Source: Pseudoflavonifractor sp. An184
Lineage (GTDB): Bacteria > Bacillota > Clostridia > Oscillospirales > Oscillospiraceae
Reading direction: 5' to 3'
NCBI RefSeq assembly: GCF_002160305.1
Contig: NZ_NFKI01000028.1
Coordinates: 1-43,418, forward strand
DNA length: 43,418 nucleotides
Of the stretch, positions 9,701 through 17,187 are shown piece after piece. A model generated the notes under the pieces. It ran no database searches. It was not told the origin of the DNA and was given only the letters and a program-made list of their open reading frames with translations. How positions within the stretch are numbered: the first letter of the stretch is position 1; every line of letters begins with the position of its first letter. The position numbers and the translations under genes are program-made.

Positions 9701-12319
9701 TCGGAGCAGGGCTTTTTCTGCCTTGTAGTAGGGTGGTTCCTCTTGATGGTCGCCCAAAACTGCGTAGTTTTCCAGCGCCCGGGCCATGGCATAGACGATG
9801 CGGTAGTTCCGCCAATCCTCCGGGATGGCGTTCAATGCCTGGATACAGCGGGTGTACTCGTCCTCATCATTCCACTGCTCCAGCTGCTGGAAGAATTCCT
9901 CTTCGTTCTGCGGGGTGTAAGGGATATAGTCCACGCCCGTCAGCGTCTCGTCCAGCTCGGGGATCTGATCCTCATCGTCCGGTTCCTCCTCGGGCGGCGT
10001 TTTCAGGTTCACAGTGCCTGCTTCTCGACGGAAGGTGTGGAAGCTGGCCCAGGGGATCTCACTGTCCTCGAAGAACTCCTTTGCCATCTGGAGCGCCGTC
10101 TGGATGTCCCAGGCAATGAAATCCACATAGCCGCAGAAAAGGCCGGTGGCTCCACCGGTGAGGGTGAGGATCTCCGGTCCGTCGCCGGTGGTAAACACTT
10201 CTTCCAGTTTGTCCCGGAAGTCGAAAATCTTCTCCGATCCTTCCTCCTCCCGGAGGGTATCCAGGGGATAGCAGAAGAAGCCCGCCACTGCGCCGTCGGC
10301 ATGGAGATCGTCCATGAAGTCATTGTCGGCATTCAGATAGCCGTTGATGAGCGGTACACAGCAAGTGGAGCCGACCATCACATCCAGCCGCCAATCGGCG
10401 TCGGGATCTTCATTGGGTTTCATTTCGTAGCCAAGATAGCGCTCCAGATAGGCTTCCGGATCAGTGGAGAGTTCCAGCCCCCGCTCCTTCAGAGCGTCGG
10501 GAAGCTGGGACATAAGCATGGACGGCTCCGCCTTGGGTTCCTCCAGCACATCAAAACTGTCTATGTATCTCATGTGGGGAATCTCGCCCAGCACTTGGTC
10601 GGTGAGGGTGGTGAGCATCCACCAGACTCGGCCTTCCGCCTCCCGGAGCATGGGCAGCAGTTTTTCACAGTAGGCGGAGATAGCGAAGCTGTTTTCGCCC
10701 TGTTCCTCCAACCAGATCTGCACATCATCTCCAGAGATGTCCCAGCCATCGTCGGTGCGAAGGCCGATGTTTCGGATGGGCTGACGGCCCACAAGGATGT
10801 TCCAGTGCTCCAGCACCTCCCTGGAGGCGTGCTTCTGGAAGTAGACCAGCTCAAACAGCTTGACCTTGTCACCCTCCGGGGTGAGGATCAGCTCGTACTT
10901 CTCGCCGTTGAAGCCCATCTCGAAAGAGATCTCATCAAAGACCTGGTTCAAAGCCCCTTCCATTTGGGCCACGATTTCGGCGCCGCGGGTGTGGTCTTTG
11001 TCGTCGTCCATCATTTGGCGCAGTGACCCTTCCATTTCGGCAAAGGTCTCCCACCAGTTCTCTGTCCGCTCCCGGAAGCACTGCGAGAACTGAGGCAGAG
11101 AAATGCCCTTCTTGCACCAGTCGATCAGCTCCATGGTGTCCTCGTCACCAGGGCGGGCCTCCAATGCCTTTTCAAAGTATCGCAGGGCACGGTCCTCCTG
11201 ATCCAGATAAAAGTAAGAGTAACCCATGCGGAAGTTCCAGCAGTGGTCTCCCTCGAAGTATTTCTCATGGGGTTTCAAGAGAGCGATGGCCTTTTTGAGC
11301 AACGCACGGTTGGAAGGTGCCCCCAGATTGTTGTAAGCCCGGGCCAGCTCGCTGTCCATCTCCGGGGTGCGCTCCTGGGCAGGAATAGCCTCCAACGCGT
11401 CGATGATCTTCTGGTACTCGCTGTTTTCATTCCACTTCTGGCACTGCTGTAAAATATCCATATCCGGGTCCTCCTCGTCCTCATCCGGTTTCCAGTCTTT
11501 GATCTGCTGGAACACGCCATTCTCATCCCGCTCAAAGGCGCAGGGGGCGGGGGTGTTTAGCAGAGGGATGATGTCGGGATCGTCGTTGCAGATGGTGTTG
11601 AGGCCGTAGATTCCGGCGTTATTAGGGTCGTCCATGTACTCGTCACTCTCATCACCAGCGGTAAAGCGCCAGCCGCTGTCCCAGTCGCCGTCCGGCTTCT
11701 CACGGTAGCAGTAGCCAACCTTGCAGCCCTCCACCGTGATGCGGTTGGTGGCGATGCAGCCGGTGGCTTCCTCCCAGTCGGGGAGCAGATTCTTCATGTC
11801 CTCTGCCTTCACATGGTAGTCCCGGTTGCGGCCAGCGGCCTCGTACAGCTCCTTACGCAGCGCCTCCACATCCCGAGCCATCTCCTGGATCTCCTCGTCG
11901 TCCATCATCTCACTGAGGTCATATTCCAGCGGGTTCTGGGCAAAATCCGCCAGGGTCTTGTTCATGGCGTCATGCTCCTCTGGCGTAGCGGTGATGCGGA
12001 TGCGGCGGGAGGGGGTGTTGTACTCGTCCAGATCCTGGAGGTTCACACTGCCGCTGACGCTGCACTCCAGCAGGATGGCGGCCAGGTCGGTGACCACATC
12101 AATGGCGAAGTGGAAGTCCATCTCCACGCCATCGGAGTGTGTAAACTCCAGATACTCCACGGTTTGGTGGAAGTCCCAGTTCTGCTTGTCCAGCCCGATC
12201 TTGGCGAAGATCTCGCTGAGGGGGATCTCCTCCTTCTTCTGATCTACCAAAAAGGCCACAAGGTTCAGGCTGTCATCCGAGCCTCCGATAAAGTTGCCCC
12301 AGTATTTTTTGATATACAT
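6725..12319 (-). CDS. Giant composite polyimmunity protein (DUF2185-TPR-TPR-DUF4261-SUFU-DUF7832-like-DUF4253)
   Basis: 1864 residues, uninterrupted. Start ATG at 12317-12319 (MYIKKYWGNF) lies six bases after AGGAGG; nearer-upstream ATG and GTG codons abut or overlap that site. Approximate order: 1-185 unrecognised alpha/beta region; 186-272 DUF2185/Imm33 type (GCIATNRITV, VGYCYRE, DSGWRF, GDESDEY); 286-405 TPR block; 410-775 unrecognised; 805-938 second TPR block resembling the first; 950-1200 DUF4261 (YGLDSFGKEEMEVLG, DGETIGF); 1200-1225 acidic linker; 1226-1430 suppressor-of-fused (VFHELSSPDIHVDI, GMGAHRMNVP, YWPIRLLKTLARLP, TWLGFGHT); 1455-1600 DUF7832-like (NHMAIYLRWCMEHDLM); 1640-1864 DUF4253, ending WYFWWD. 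These modules normally occur as separate immunity proteins. No signal peptide, membrane segment or catalytic toxin domain is visible. It should act in the cytosol as a multi-toxin neutraliser (inference). Confidence 0.9.
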   Translation of the reverse strand: MYIKKYWGNFIGGSDDSLNLVAFLVDQKKEEIPLSEIFAKIGLDKQNWDFHQTVEYLEFTHSDGVEMDFHFAIDVVTDLAAILLECSVSGSVNLQDLDEYNTPSRRIRITATPEEHDAMNKTLADFAQNPLEYDLSEMMDDEEIQEMARDVEALRKELYEAAGRNRDYHVKAEDMKNLLPDWEEATGCIATNRITVEGCKVGYCYREKPDGDWDSGWRFTAGDESDEYMDDPNNAGIYGLNTICNDDPDIIPLLNTPAPCAFERDENGVFQQIKDWKPDEDEEDPDMDILQQCQKWNENSEYQKIIDALEAIPAQERTPEMDSELARAYNNLGAPSNRALLKKAIALLKPHEKYFEGDHCWNFRMGYSYFYLDQEDRALRYFEKALEARPGDEDTMELIDWCKKGISLPQFSQCFRERTENWWETFAEMEGSLRQMMDDDKDHTRGAEIVAQMEGALNQVFDEISFEMGFNGEKYELILTPEGDKVKLFELVYFQKHASREVLEHWNILVGRQPIRNIGLRTDDGWDISGDDVQIWLEEQGENSFAISAYCEKLLPMLREAEGRVWWMLTTLTDQVLGEIPHMRYIDSFDVLEEPKAEPSMLMSQLPDALKERGLELSTDPEAYLERYLGYEMKPNEDPDADWRLDVMVGSTCCVPLINGYLNADNDFMDDLHADGAVAGFFCYPLDTLREEEGSEKIFDFRDKLEEVFTTGDGPEILTLTGGATGLFCGYVDFIAWDIQTALQMAKEFFEDSEIPWASFHTFRREAGTVNLKTPPEEEPDDEDQIPELDETLTGVDYIPYTPQNEEEFFQQLEQWNDEDEYTRCIQALNAIPEDWRNYRIVYAMARALENYAVLGDHQEEPPYYKAEKALLRAIELLELVREEGQEKSQWNMRMAYGYQYLYHQEEKAIPYAQRWAELDPEDEDAPAVIQACQEEIAKRAGAEVEDESDHTGVFTGFVLLSKGEWDKEQFIRDMKEKWDIAVDEYDASEEKDDDALVFEVGDMLAAVSLTSYPIPGGEAEGNAENNYMWEDAVKVAKEHRAHLMVAVLGKEEDLLEKGKLFTKVVAACCRQEYATGIYTSGVVFEPRFYEGFADMMRDDELPIFNWIWFGLWRNENGMNGYTYGLDSFGKEEMEVLGTDAKPSDLRDFLASLVSYVLENDVELHDGETIGFDADDKHTITRSPGVGLPEEQMTLKISWASSDGDPDDDDDPDGEVPEDKESGVPEVYTEEEMEAIEGHIQQYFGKFENVFHELSSPDIHVDICVVPPSEERDYYTLVTMGMGAHRMNVPKELAEYKLERAELAIALPGNWKLKREDLKNERWYWPIRLLKTLARLPIASDTWLGFGHTMDNEEDFAKGTKLCAAMLTGPQDTEDGSEVCILPSGEEVNFYQVIPLYRDELEYKLAHDADALLDKMNGISFVVEPDRQDAITRGTLSNDDFDGEMDDASYHIESIEEKGLPIDPINAYNHMAIYLRWCMEHDLMGEEFLKEYGEVVKQVKADPASVDLRAFIQNELDGCLFSVLFNQQGRAFAGYYYGEGDSPYYPADVDDNALRFFGPERYHSNEFQDEAYLFIPFDEDYYQAMAKVIEERFTNWQGQDFDEDTLEPSELAEALMEYLDCECTYFPSMKDDDPIMSAYSYAKRESVKEGFVPVLIKADDETLLECLVMNADLKNDADIYEFDLKTVTEYRKKMLSAPIKDGTAVMDELIGQRKEEAEDDDMDWDEEVLGEMEGGYDNDRFSCYWNSDNDMTYPLILAKIPVKNPWEIFAYLPFGNWNDCPDTPELMAAAKYWFEQYGAVPAAMSHDELEFLLPAPIPKEKAMEVALEQYGFCPDIVDQEPEDATVGALADVLRQSTVWYFWWD

Positions 12320-12330
12320 GACCATCCTCC

Positions 12331-13179
12331 TCACTTGCGCGTCAAAGTTCCGTTATCAATAAGGGCAGCCTCCCGGATGCGCCGGAGGGATTCCGGCTCC
12401 AGCAAAAACTCCCGCAGGTTCGGGTCCTCAAAGAAGGACATGGGACGCACCTGCGTCGGCCCGGCAACCGCCCACAGCCGCGATGTTGCCAACCGCTCCG
12501 CTGTCTGGAGCGCCTTCTCCTGCTCGCCCAGATAGAGATAGCGGGCGATTGCGTCCCGATAGGAGGAGTCAGCCATGGGCACGCCTTGAATCTCCTCAAA
12601 GAGATCTACGGCATCCCTGGCGGTTCCGAACATACAGCAGTGGTTATAGAGCTTCCGCCTGGCATCGGGATCGTCTGGCGAGAGCTTTTTATTCTGTTCC
12701 ACCAGCTTTGCCCAGAGCTGCTCCTTCGTTTGAGGTTCCTCCGGTTCATGGTAGGGGTAGTTCTTGTCGTTGTCCGCAAAGGGCATAACGCCCCGCTTGA
12801 GGTAGTCCATCAGAATGTCACAGAACCGATCCCGCTGGGGGAGGCCGTTCTCAGCCCGGATGCGAGCCTGTTCTTTCATCAGCGCCTCAATCAGTTCCTG
12901 CTCCCGGTGGAGCTGGATGGCGGCCACCGTCATGGCAATCATGTGTTCATCGCTCACATTGCTGTAATACCACTCCTCCAGCCAGGGAAGGATGGTCAGA
13001 TCCAAAGCCAGCGCCTTTTCATAGTCCAGGTTGAAATAGGCGACCTCAGCCTTGACCGCTGCTACCTGATGGGGGTATTTATCGGAAAAGGATTCCAGGG
13101 TATCCAAGGCCCCTTCTTTGCCATCCATGATCTCATAGCAGACCATGCGGGCTTTCTTGGGAAGTTTCACGACATCCAT
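12331..13179 (-). CDS. Helical-repeat (TPR-like) protein
   Basis: 282 residues from the ATG at 13177-13179 (MDVVKLPKKARM), preceded by GGAGGCGTCAAC. The frame stays open for 93 more codons upstream, but that part is rich in Ser, Pro and Arg, lacks a ribosome site, and is left out. The chain is nearly all helical with TPR-like pairs (AAVKAEVAYFNLDYEKALAL; RDAIARYLYLGEQEKALQ). It sits directly before the giant polyimmunity gene with an 11-base gap. Probably a protein-binding scaffold; no specific family recognised. Confidence 0.7.
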   Translation of the reverse strand: MDVVKLPKKARMVCYEIMDGKEGALDTLESFSDKYPHQVAAVKAEVAYFNLDYEKALALDLTILPWLEEWYYSNVSDEHMIAMTVAAIQLHREQELIEALMKEQARIRAENGLPQRDRFCDILMDYLKRGVMPFADNDKNYPYHEPEEPQTKEQLWAKLVEQNKKLSPDDPDARRKLYNHCCMFGTARDAVDLFEEIQGVPMADSSYRDAIARYLYLGEQEKALQTAERLATSRLWAVAGPTQVRPMSFFEDPNLREFLLEPESLRRIREAALIDNGTLTRK

Positions 13180-13405
13180 GTTGACGCCTCCTTCAGTCTT
13201 TTTTCTGTAAATAGTAGGTTCCACACCGGCCCCACAGCCGGGTGTCCAGATTTTCCTTTTTGATATCTGCCATCTGCCGAAAGACCGGCTTGATTGCCTA
13301 TCAGCAAAGACAGTCGAGGCTGTCAGCGGCGGCTCATGAAATGTGCAGTTCATCTTGACCGTTGCTGGCTCGGTTGGCTTTGCTATCTCCCCGATAAATG
13401 GGAAG
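13180..13405. other. Intergenic gap inside the array
   Basis: This 226-base stretch is one of the widest gaps in the array. It holds no gene with a ribosome site. One minus-strand frame is open right through it into the TPR-like gene, but its composition (many Ser, Thr, Arg, Pro) is unlike the array proteins. It may be the scar of a lost gene or an insertion. No terminator with a T-run was seen. Confidence 0.4.
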
Positions 13406-13816
13406 TTATCGACCTGTTTTTGATAGTCTGTTCTGCAAGAAGATAACAGCGGCTTCATGCACTTCTTCTCTTAATTCGCCCTGTGTAGGACTTTTTGCAA
13501 TCCTCTGTATATCTGAGAGAATACAATTTATGCTCTCATCGGAAAAAAGAGGTACCAGACAGGTGATAATCCAATACCTCCATATGTCGTCTTTTTCATG
13601 TGGACTTAAAACTCTATGAATTAAAGGGACGAGGGCTGATTGGTGTAAAGCGAGCACCGGCAAAATATCACCAGCAACAGGCCAATTACAGTCCTGTATC
13701 CACTCCAAAAGAGAGGATAATATCGGCTCAATCTCATTGTCAGTAAGGTGTTTTAGCCTCTCTATATTTGAACTATCAAATTTATTTTTTGGCACTAAGT
13801 CGTGAATATCTGTCAT
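13406..13816 (-). CDS. DUF5071 family protein
   Basis: 136 residues starting MTDIHDLVPKNKFD at the ATG at 13814-13816. The sequence follows the DUF5071 pattern: L-V-P-K-x-K-x-D, helix, IEPILSSLLEWIQDCNWPVAGDILPVL (with the characteristic W-x-Q-D-x-N-W-P-V-A), then DDIWRYWIITCLVPL. DUF5071 proteins are small all-helical proteins of unknown activity frequent in immunity loci. The gene is AT-richer than its neighbours. GGAG lies about 14 bases upstream of the start, a weak site for this array. A 226-base gap separates it from the next gene downstream. Confidence 0.75.
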   Translation of the reverse strand: MTDIHDLVPKNKFDSSNIERLKHLTDNEIEPILSSLLEWIQDCNWPVAGDILPVLALHQSALVPLIHRVLSPHEKDDIWRYWIITCLVPLFSDESINCILSDIQRIAKSPTQGELREEVHEAAVIFLQNRLSKTGR

Positions 13817-13877
13817 ATTAGCTCTTAATCTCCATCTCAAATATTATTTTGTCGTTCTCCAAATACTTTTTTCTTTC

Positions 13878-13931
13878 TTAAAGAAGACGGAGCGTGTTGT
13901 TCACCTTGTCTGTACCACACGCGGTACGCAT
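13878..13931 (-). CDS. Possible 17-codon ORF between kptA-like and DUF5071 genes
   Basis: ATG at 13929-13931, eight bases after GGAG (which overlaps the end of the kptA-like gene), followed by MRTACGTDKVNNTLRLL and TAA. The good ribosome site is the only support. The product would be a short basic peptide. It could be a leader, a relic of a longer gene, or chance. Confidence 0.2.
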   Translation of the reverse strand: MRTACGTDKVNNTLRLL

Positions 13932-13936
13932 GGCAT

Positions 13937-14491
13937 TCACTCCTCTAAGCGTTTCAGGTACGGAGCAGGGACCACCTTTGTCAGCCACACTCCATTGGCG
14001 GATAAATAAAAGAGATATCCGTCGCGGTGCATCTGTCCGGCATCCACCAGGTAAATCACAGGCTGGCCGTGCCGCTGGCCTACTTTTTCGGCGGTTTCGG
14101 GATCTGGGGACAGATGGACATACAGGCGGCTTTGGGGAAGCAGTCCCTGGACCTCGATGGAGGCGGCAAACCGCTGGGCTGTTCCGTGGTACAGCGTCTC
14201 CGGTGGTTCAGTCACGGGGAGTTCCACATCCACCTGAATGGAGTGGCCCTGGTTGGCCCGGATTTTTGTCCCGTCCTCGCTGAAGGAATACCGCTGCTTT
14301 TCATCACTCCGCACGATTTCCTCCAGAATGTCCCGGTTGATGGGGTATTTTCTGCTGATACCCGCCAGCAGCGCATTGACATCCGCCCAGCCGTGGGCAT
14401 CCAACTGGATTCCAATGACCTCCGGCTTGTGCCGAAGGATCAAGCTGATATACTTGCTGATCCTTGTAAGATCGGGTGTTGTTTCTCTCAT
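13937..14491 (-). CDS. kptA: RNA 2'-phosphotransferase (KptA/Tpt1 family)
   Basis: 184 residues from the ATG at 14489-14491, after GGAGGGCACC. Tpt1 enzymes use NAD+ to remove a 2'-phosphate from RNA, giving ADP-ribose 1",2"-cyclic phosphate and nicotinamide. The family hallmarks are present in order: ISKYISLILRHKPE (R20, H21), GWADVNALL, RYSFSEDGTKIRANQGHS (R78, H83), LYHGT (H102-T104), RLYVHLS and the C-terminal GVWLT. All the usual catalytic Arg/His residues appear intact, so it should be active. Bacterial homologues have no tRNA-splicing role; placement among immunity genes suggests repair or reversal of toxin damage to RNA, or another NAD+-linked reaction (inference). Confidence 0.93.
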   Translation of the reverse strand: MRETTPDLTRISKYISLILRHKPEVIGIQLDAHGWADVNALLAGISRKYPINRDILEEIVRSDEKQRYSFSEDGTKIRANQGHSIQVDVELPVTEPPETLYHGTAQRFAASIEVQGLLPQSRLYVHLSPDPETAEKVGQRHGQPVIYLVDAGQMHRDGYLFYLSANGVWLTKVVPAPYLKRLEE

Positions 14492-14507
14492 GGTGCCCTC
14501 CGCATTC

Positions 14508-15476
14508 TCAAATTGCCTCCACCCGGATAATAGGCCGGTAGAAGTCATAGTCGCCGTTTAGTTCCTTGTCTTCCTGCACTTCCGGCTTGCAGTGGGGCGA
14601 ACAGGGCAGGAAACCGAGGAAAATTCCAAGTCCGCCGCAGATGCCGCGCCCGCCATCACCGCCGCAGGTGGTAAACTGTTCGGCCTTCACGACCTCCCGC
14701 ATATAGGGGTCATAGGCGATGGACACTCCGAAGAAGTTAGGCTCCTCCATATCGAAGGGCTTGTCCTCATCCTCCGGGCTTTCGAAGTGGTGCAGGTGCA
14801 TGGAGTAGTCCATTCCATCTCCCCAGGGGAACAGGGTGCGGCACCCGCCGCCGCACAGATAGGCCCACTCGTCCGCCGTGGGCAGGGAGAGGCCCTGCTG
14901 TTCCAGCCCGGCAAGAAGCGCATCGTAGTCTGTGCGGTTATAGATACAGATCTGAAAGCCCTTTTCCGTCCGCTCAATGCGGGCTGACTGGTGCATAGTA
15001 AGGCTGTCAAGGTCGCTCCAGGCAAACTCCCGGAACTGCTTCAGCCAGTCAGGATGGGCGGTCAATCTGGGATCGTCCATTGTGACCAGCTCCCAGCACA
15101 GTTCCTCCAACTCCCGGCCCACCAGCATAGGGCCAATAGCTACCTGCCGAACGGGAGCCATGCTTTCCCGGATCATCTCCTCTGGGTCCTGTTCCATCTC
15201 CCATTCCTGGAACAAATAGTCCAGTTCCTCCCGGCTGTCCTGACTGAGCCCTATGGCGAACCGTTCCCAGCCCAGGGTGACGGTATCGCCGGGAACGAAA
15301 ACATACTCCCGGCTATCTTTCTCGAATATGCCGGTGGTACAGTTCTGGCCCCAGCGATCAAAGGTATGTAGACCGAGAAAGGTCATATTATAACGAGCAG
15401 CCAGGCGTTCCATCAGCGCCTGTTTCTCGGTGGTTTCCATTTGATTGAATTGGGTGCGAAATAGTCTTTCGTTCAT
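14508..15476 (-). CDS. Protein with C-terminal SUMF1/FGE-like fold
   Basis: 322 residues, start ATG at 15474-15476 after GGAGGACTTGCT. The N-terminal half (to about 175) is mixed and unassigned. The C-terminal part contains LSLPTADEWAYLCGGGC, LFPWGD, NFFGVSIAYDPYMREVV, TCGGDGGRGICGG and YDFYRPIIRVE. These match the layout of formylglycine-generating enzyme/SUMF1-like domains (LPTEAEWEYA...YPWGD...G..GGS....R). Known members oxidise cysteine in sulfatases or, as inactive versions, bind ligands like C-type lectins. Here the catalytic cysteine pattern is not clearly preserved, so a binding role is more likely. It is followed 16 bases later by the kptA-like gene. Confidence 0.65.
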   Translation of the reverse strand: MNERLFRTQFNQMETTEKQALMERLAARYNMTFLGLHTFDRWGQNCTTGIFEKDSREYVFVPGDTVTLGWERFAIGLSQDSREELDYLFQEWEMEQDPEEMIRESMAPVRQVAIGPMLVGRELEELCWELVTMDDPRLTAHPDWLKQFREFAWSDLDSLTMHQSARIERTEKGFQICIYNRTDYDALLAGLEQQGLSLPTADEWAYLCGGGCRTLFPWGDGMDYSMHLHHFESPEDEDKPFDMEEPNFFGVSIAYDPYMREVVKAEQFTTCGGDGGRGICGGLGIFLGFLPCSPHCKPEVQEDKELNGDYDFYRPIIRVEAI

Positions 15477-15487
15477 AGCAAGTCCTC

Positions 15488-15898
15488 CTACAGCCTATCC
15501 AGATTCTCCTGTAGATCGCCCTGCATCAAGTGTTGGGCAATGGCTTGGTTCAGTGCCTTATGGGGGTGATAGGCTGCCTGCCCTACATCGTGGAGGCACT
15601 CCGCCATCAATACCTCTGGCGAAATGCCTTCCCGTTTGCCATAAAGATGGCCGAAGGCATAGCACACAGACTTTAGAAAGTCAAAAATGTAGTCGTGATT
15701 TCCGCGCATACTGGGCAGATCATTGAATGAGCCCATACCACCGTATGCCCGAAGATGATGGGCAACCTCCCGCCGCTGGTTCCAGTCCTGAATGTCCCGC
15801 TCCAACCAGTCAATCCAGTTCTTGAATTCCGGATGGTCTGCCTGAAGGATTGAGCGCAGACAGATCAGAGCCTCAGTATAAATATCTGTCTGTTTCAT
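15488..15898 (-). CDS. DUF6966-like helical protein
   Basis: 136 residues, ATG at 15896-15898 after GGGAGGAATCTG. The pattern WIDWLERDIQDWNQR followed by HLRAYGGMGSFNDLP is the reason for the DUF6966-like call: in that family a helix is followed by G-G-M-G-S-F-N-D. The rest is helical (VLMAECLHDVGQAAY). Function unknown. It stops 11 bases before the next start. Confidence 0.6.
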   Translation of the reverse strand: MKQTDIYTEALICLRSILQADHPEFKNWIDWLERDIQDWNQRREVAHHLRAYGGMGSFNDLPSMRGNHDYIFDFLKSVCYAFGHLYGKREGISPEVLMAECLHDVGQAAYHPHKALNQAIAQHLMQGDLQENLDRL

Positions 15899-15912
15899 CA
15901 GATTCCTCCCAA

Positions 15913-16599
15913 CTATTTTCCGAAATGCTCCAGATACAAATCCCGCACAGAATAAGGGCCTACAAGGTTCGTTTCCTGTCGGCCATCCCAGGAATACACA
16001 TGAATTTTGCCCTCGTCCCCAATGTACTGTTGTTCCTCAAAGGATGCGGGGAATGGGAAACTTTCTACCATGCTCCAGTTGATCTTGGATTTCAGCTCAT
16101 CAAATTCCTCGCGCTTGAGCCTTTTGAAGTTAAATATCAATGCTGCCCCAATCCCATCGAACAGCAAGTCTGCGTATTCTCTGGGGGTGATGCTTTCGCT
16201 CACATTGGCGGCATCAATATTGACATCCAGAACCTTGTTGCCGCAGTTTGTCCAGATTTTATCGGGAGAGAACCAGGTGGTGCGTTCCTCAGAGTCTGCA
16301 AAGTCCTCACGGGGATACCATCCGTTTGCGCTGTCCGGCTTGACGCCTTCCCGAAGCGTCCCGTTGTACGGGGAAAGCGGATAATATCGGTGCCGCACCA
16401 GATCAAATCGGCCAAAGGCAATTTTCAGCAGATACTTGTGCTTTTCACTACGCATGAGCTTATGGGGCTTCACGATATGTTCTTCGATCAAGCTCCAAAT
16501 GTACTCATCTACACGGATGGATACACGGGGACGGCTGAATAGTGTGATTTTGTTGGTGTCTGTATCCACATTGAGCCAGACACGATTGATTTCAACCAT
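15913..16599 (-). CDS. Uncharacterised 228-residue protein
   Basis: No family recognised. Start set at the second of two nearby ATGs (16597-16599, MVEINRVWLNVDTD): AGGA lies six bases before it, whereas the first ATG directly abuts the site. The protein is alpha/beta with several aromatic and charged motifs (RHRYYPLSPYNG, NGWYPREDF, KIWTNCGNKVLDV) and ends GPYSVRDLYLEHFGK. No signal or membrane segment. The two-base gap to the preceding DUF6881 gene suggests coupled translation. Confidence 0.65.
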   Translation of the reverse strand: MVEINRVWLNVDTDTNKITLFSRPRVSIRVDEYIWSLIEEHIVKPHKLMRSEKHKYLLKIAFGRFDLVRHRYYPLSPYNGTLREGVKPDSANGWYPREDFADSEERTTWFSPDKIWTNCGNKVLDVNIDAANVSESITPREYADLLFDGIGAALIFNFKRLKREEFDELKSKINWSMVESFPFPASFEEQQYIGDEGKIHVYSWDGRQETNLVGPYSVRDLYLEHFGK

Positions 16600-16601
16600 T
16601 G

Positions 16602-16913
16602 TCATTCCTCGCTTTTCAAAAACGATCCGCTATAAAATCGGCTTTCCCAGATGGCCTCAAATTCTGCTTTCTCTATCAAGCAGGCGTGGAACTCCTCGCC
16701 CCAGACATGGGCGTTCAATTCCTCCACGGTGGGGATCGGCGTAATCTCAATGGCACCGTCGTAAAGGTCGGGGATGTCGCGGGTGCAGCCATCCGCAAAG
16801 ATGTCAATGGAGCGGAGGGCCAGCCGCTCATTTTCGGTATCCACTTCATAGAGGATGACCGATGGTTCACCCTCCGGTGCGCCCTCCCAAAAGAGCTTGA
16901 TGTACTCGATCAT
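16602..16913 (-). CDS. DUF6881 family protein
   Basis: 103 residues, ATG at 16911-16913 after GAGGGAAACGGA. It follows the DUF6881 plan closely: MIEYIKLFW, a loop with P-x-V-I-L-Y-E-V-D, RSIDIFADG, a segment with P-I-P-T-V-E-E-L and a final EFHACLIEKAEFEAIW. DUF6881 proteins are compact beta-rich proteins found in immunity clusters; the molecular target is unknown. Confidence 0.75.
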   Translation of the reverse strand: MIEYIKLFWEGAPEGEPSVILYEVDTENERLALRSIDIFADGCTRDIPDLYDGAIEITPIPTVEELNAHVWGEEFHACLIEKAEFEAIWESRFYSGSFLKSEE

Positions 16914-16923
16914 TCCGTTTCCC

Positions 16924-17187
16924 TCATTTGAACCAATGCCACCCCGTCATGGTGCCGGTTACCTCATCTATCTGTACCGCAATATCATAATTGCCGCGAC
17001 AGCCCAGCAAGGCCGCAAGATGATCATTTTCCATAATCAAATCATAAAACTCAACCGCTATACCTTGGAATTCCCCTGGGATCTCCAGCACAGAAAAGGA
17101 ATCCACTGACTGAGCATTTTGGAAAAATTCAATGGCCGTTTTACTGCATTTTACTATAATCCCTGTTTGAGTGGTCAACTCTTTCAT
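16924..17187 (-). CDS. Uncharacterised 87-residue protein
   Basis: Begins MKELTTQTGIIVKCSKTAIEF at the ATG at 17185-17187. This start shares four bases (ATGA) with the stop of the preceding gene, and GAGG lies ten bases upstream. Pattern: beta strand, helix, then EFQGIAVEFYDLIMENDHLAALLG and a final strand ending in GWHWFK. Family not recognised. Confidence 0.6.
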   Translation of the reverse strand: MKELTTQTGIIVKCSKTAIEFFQNAQSVDSFSVLEIPGEFQGIAVEFYDLIMENDHLAALLGCRGNYDIAVQIDEVTGTMTGWHWFK

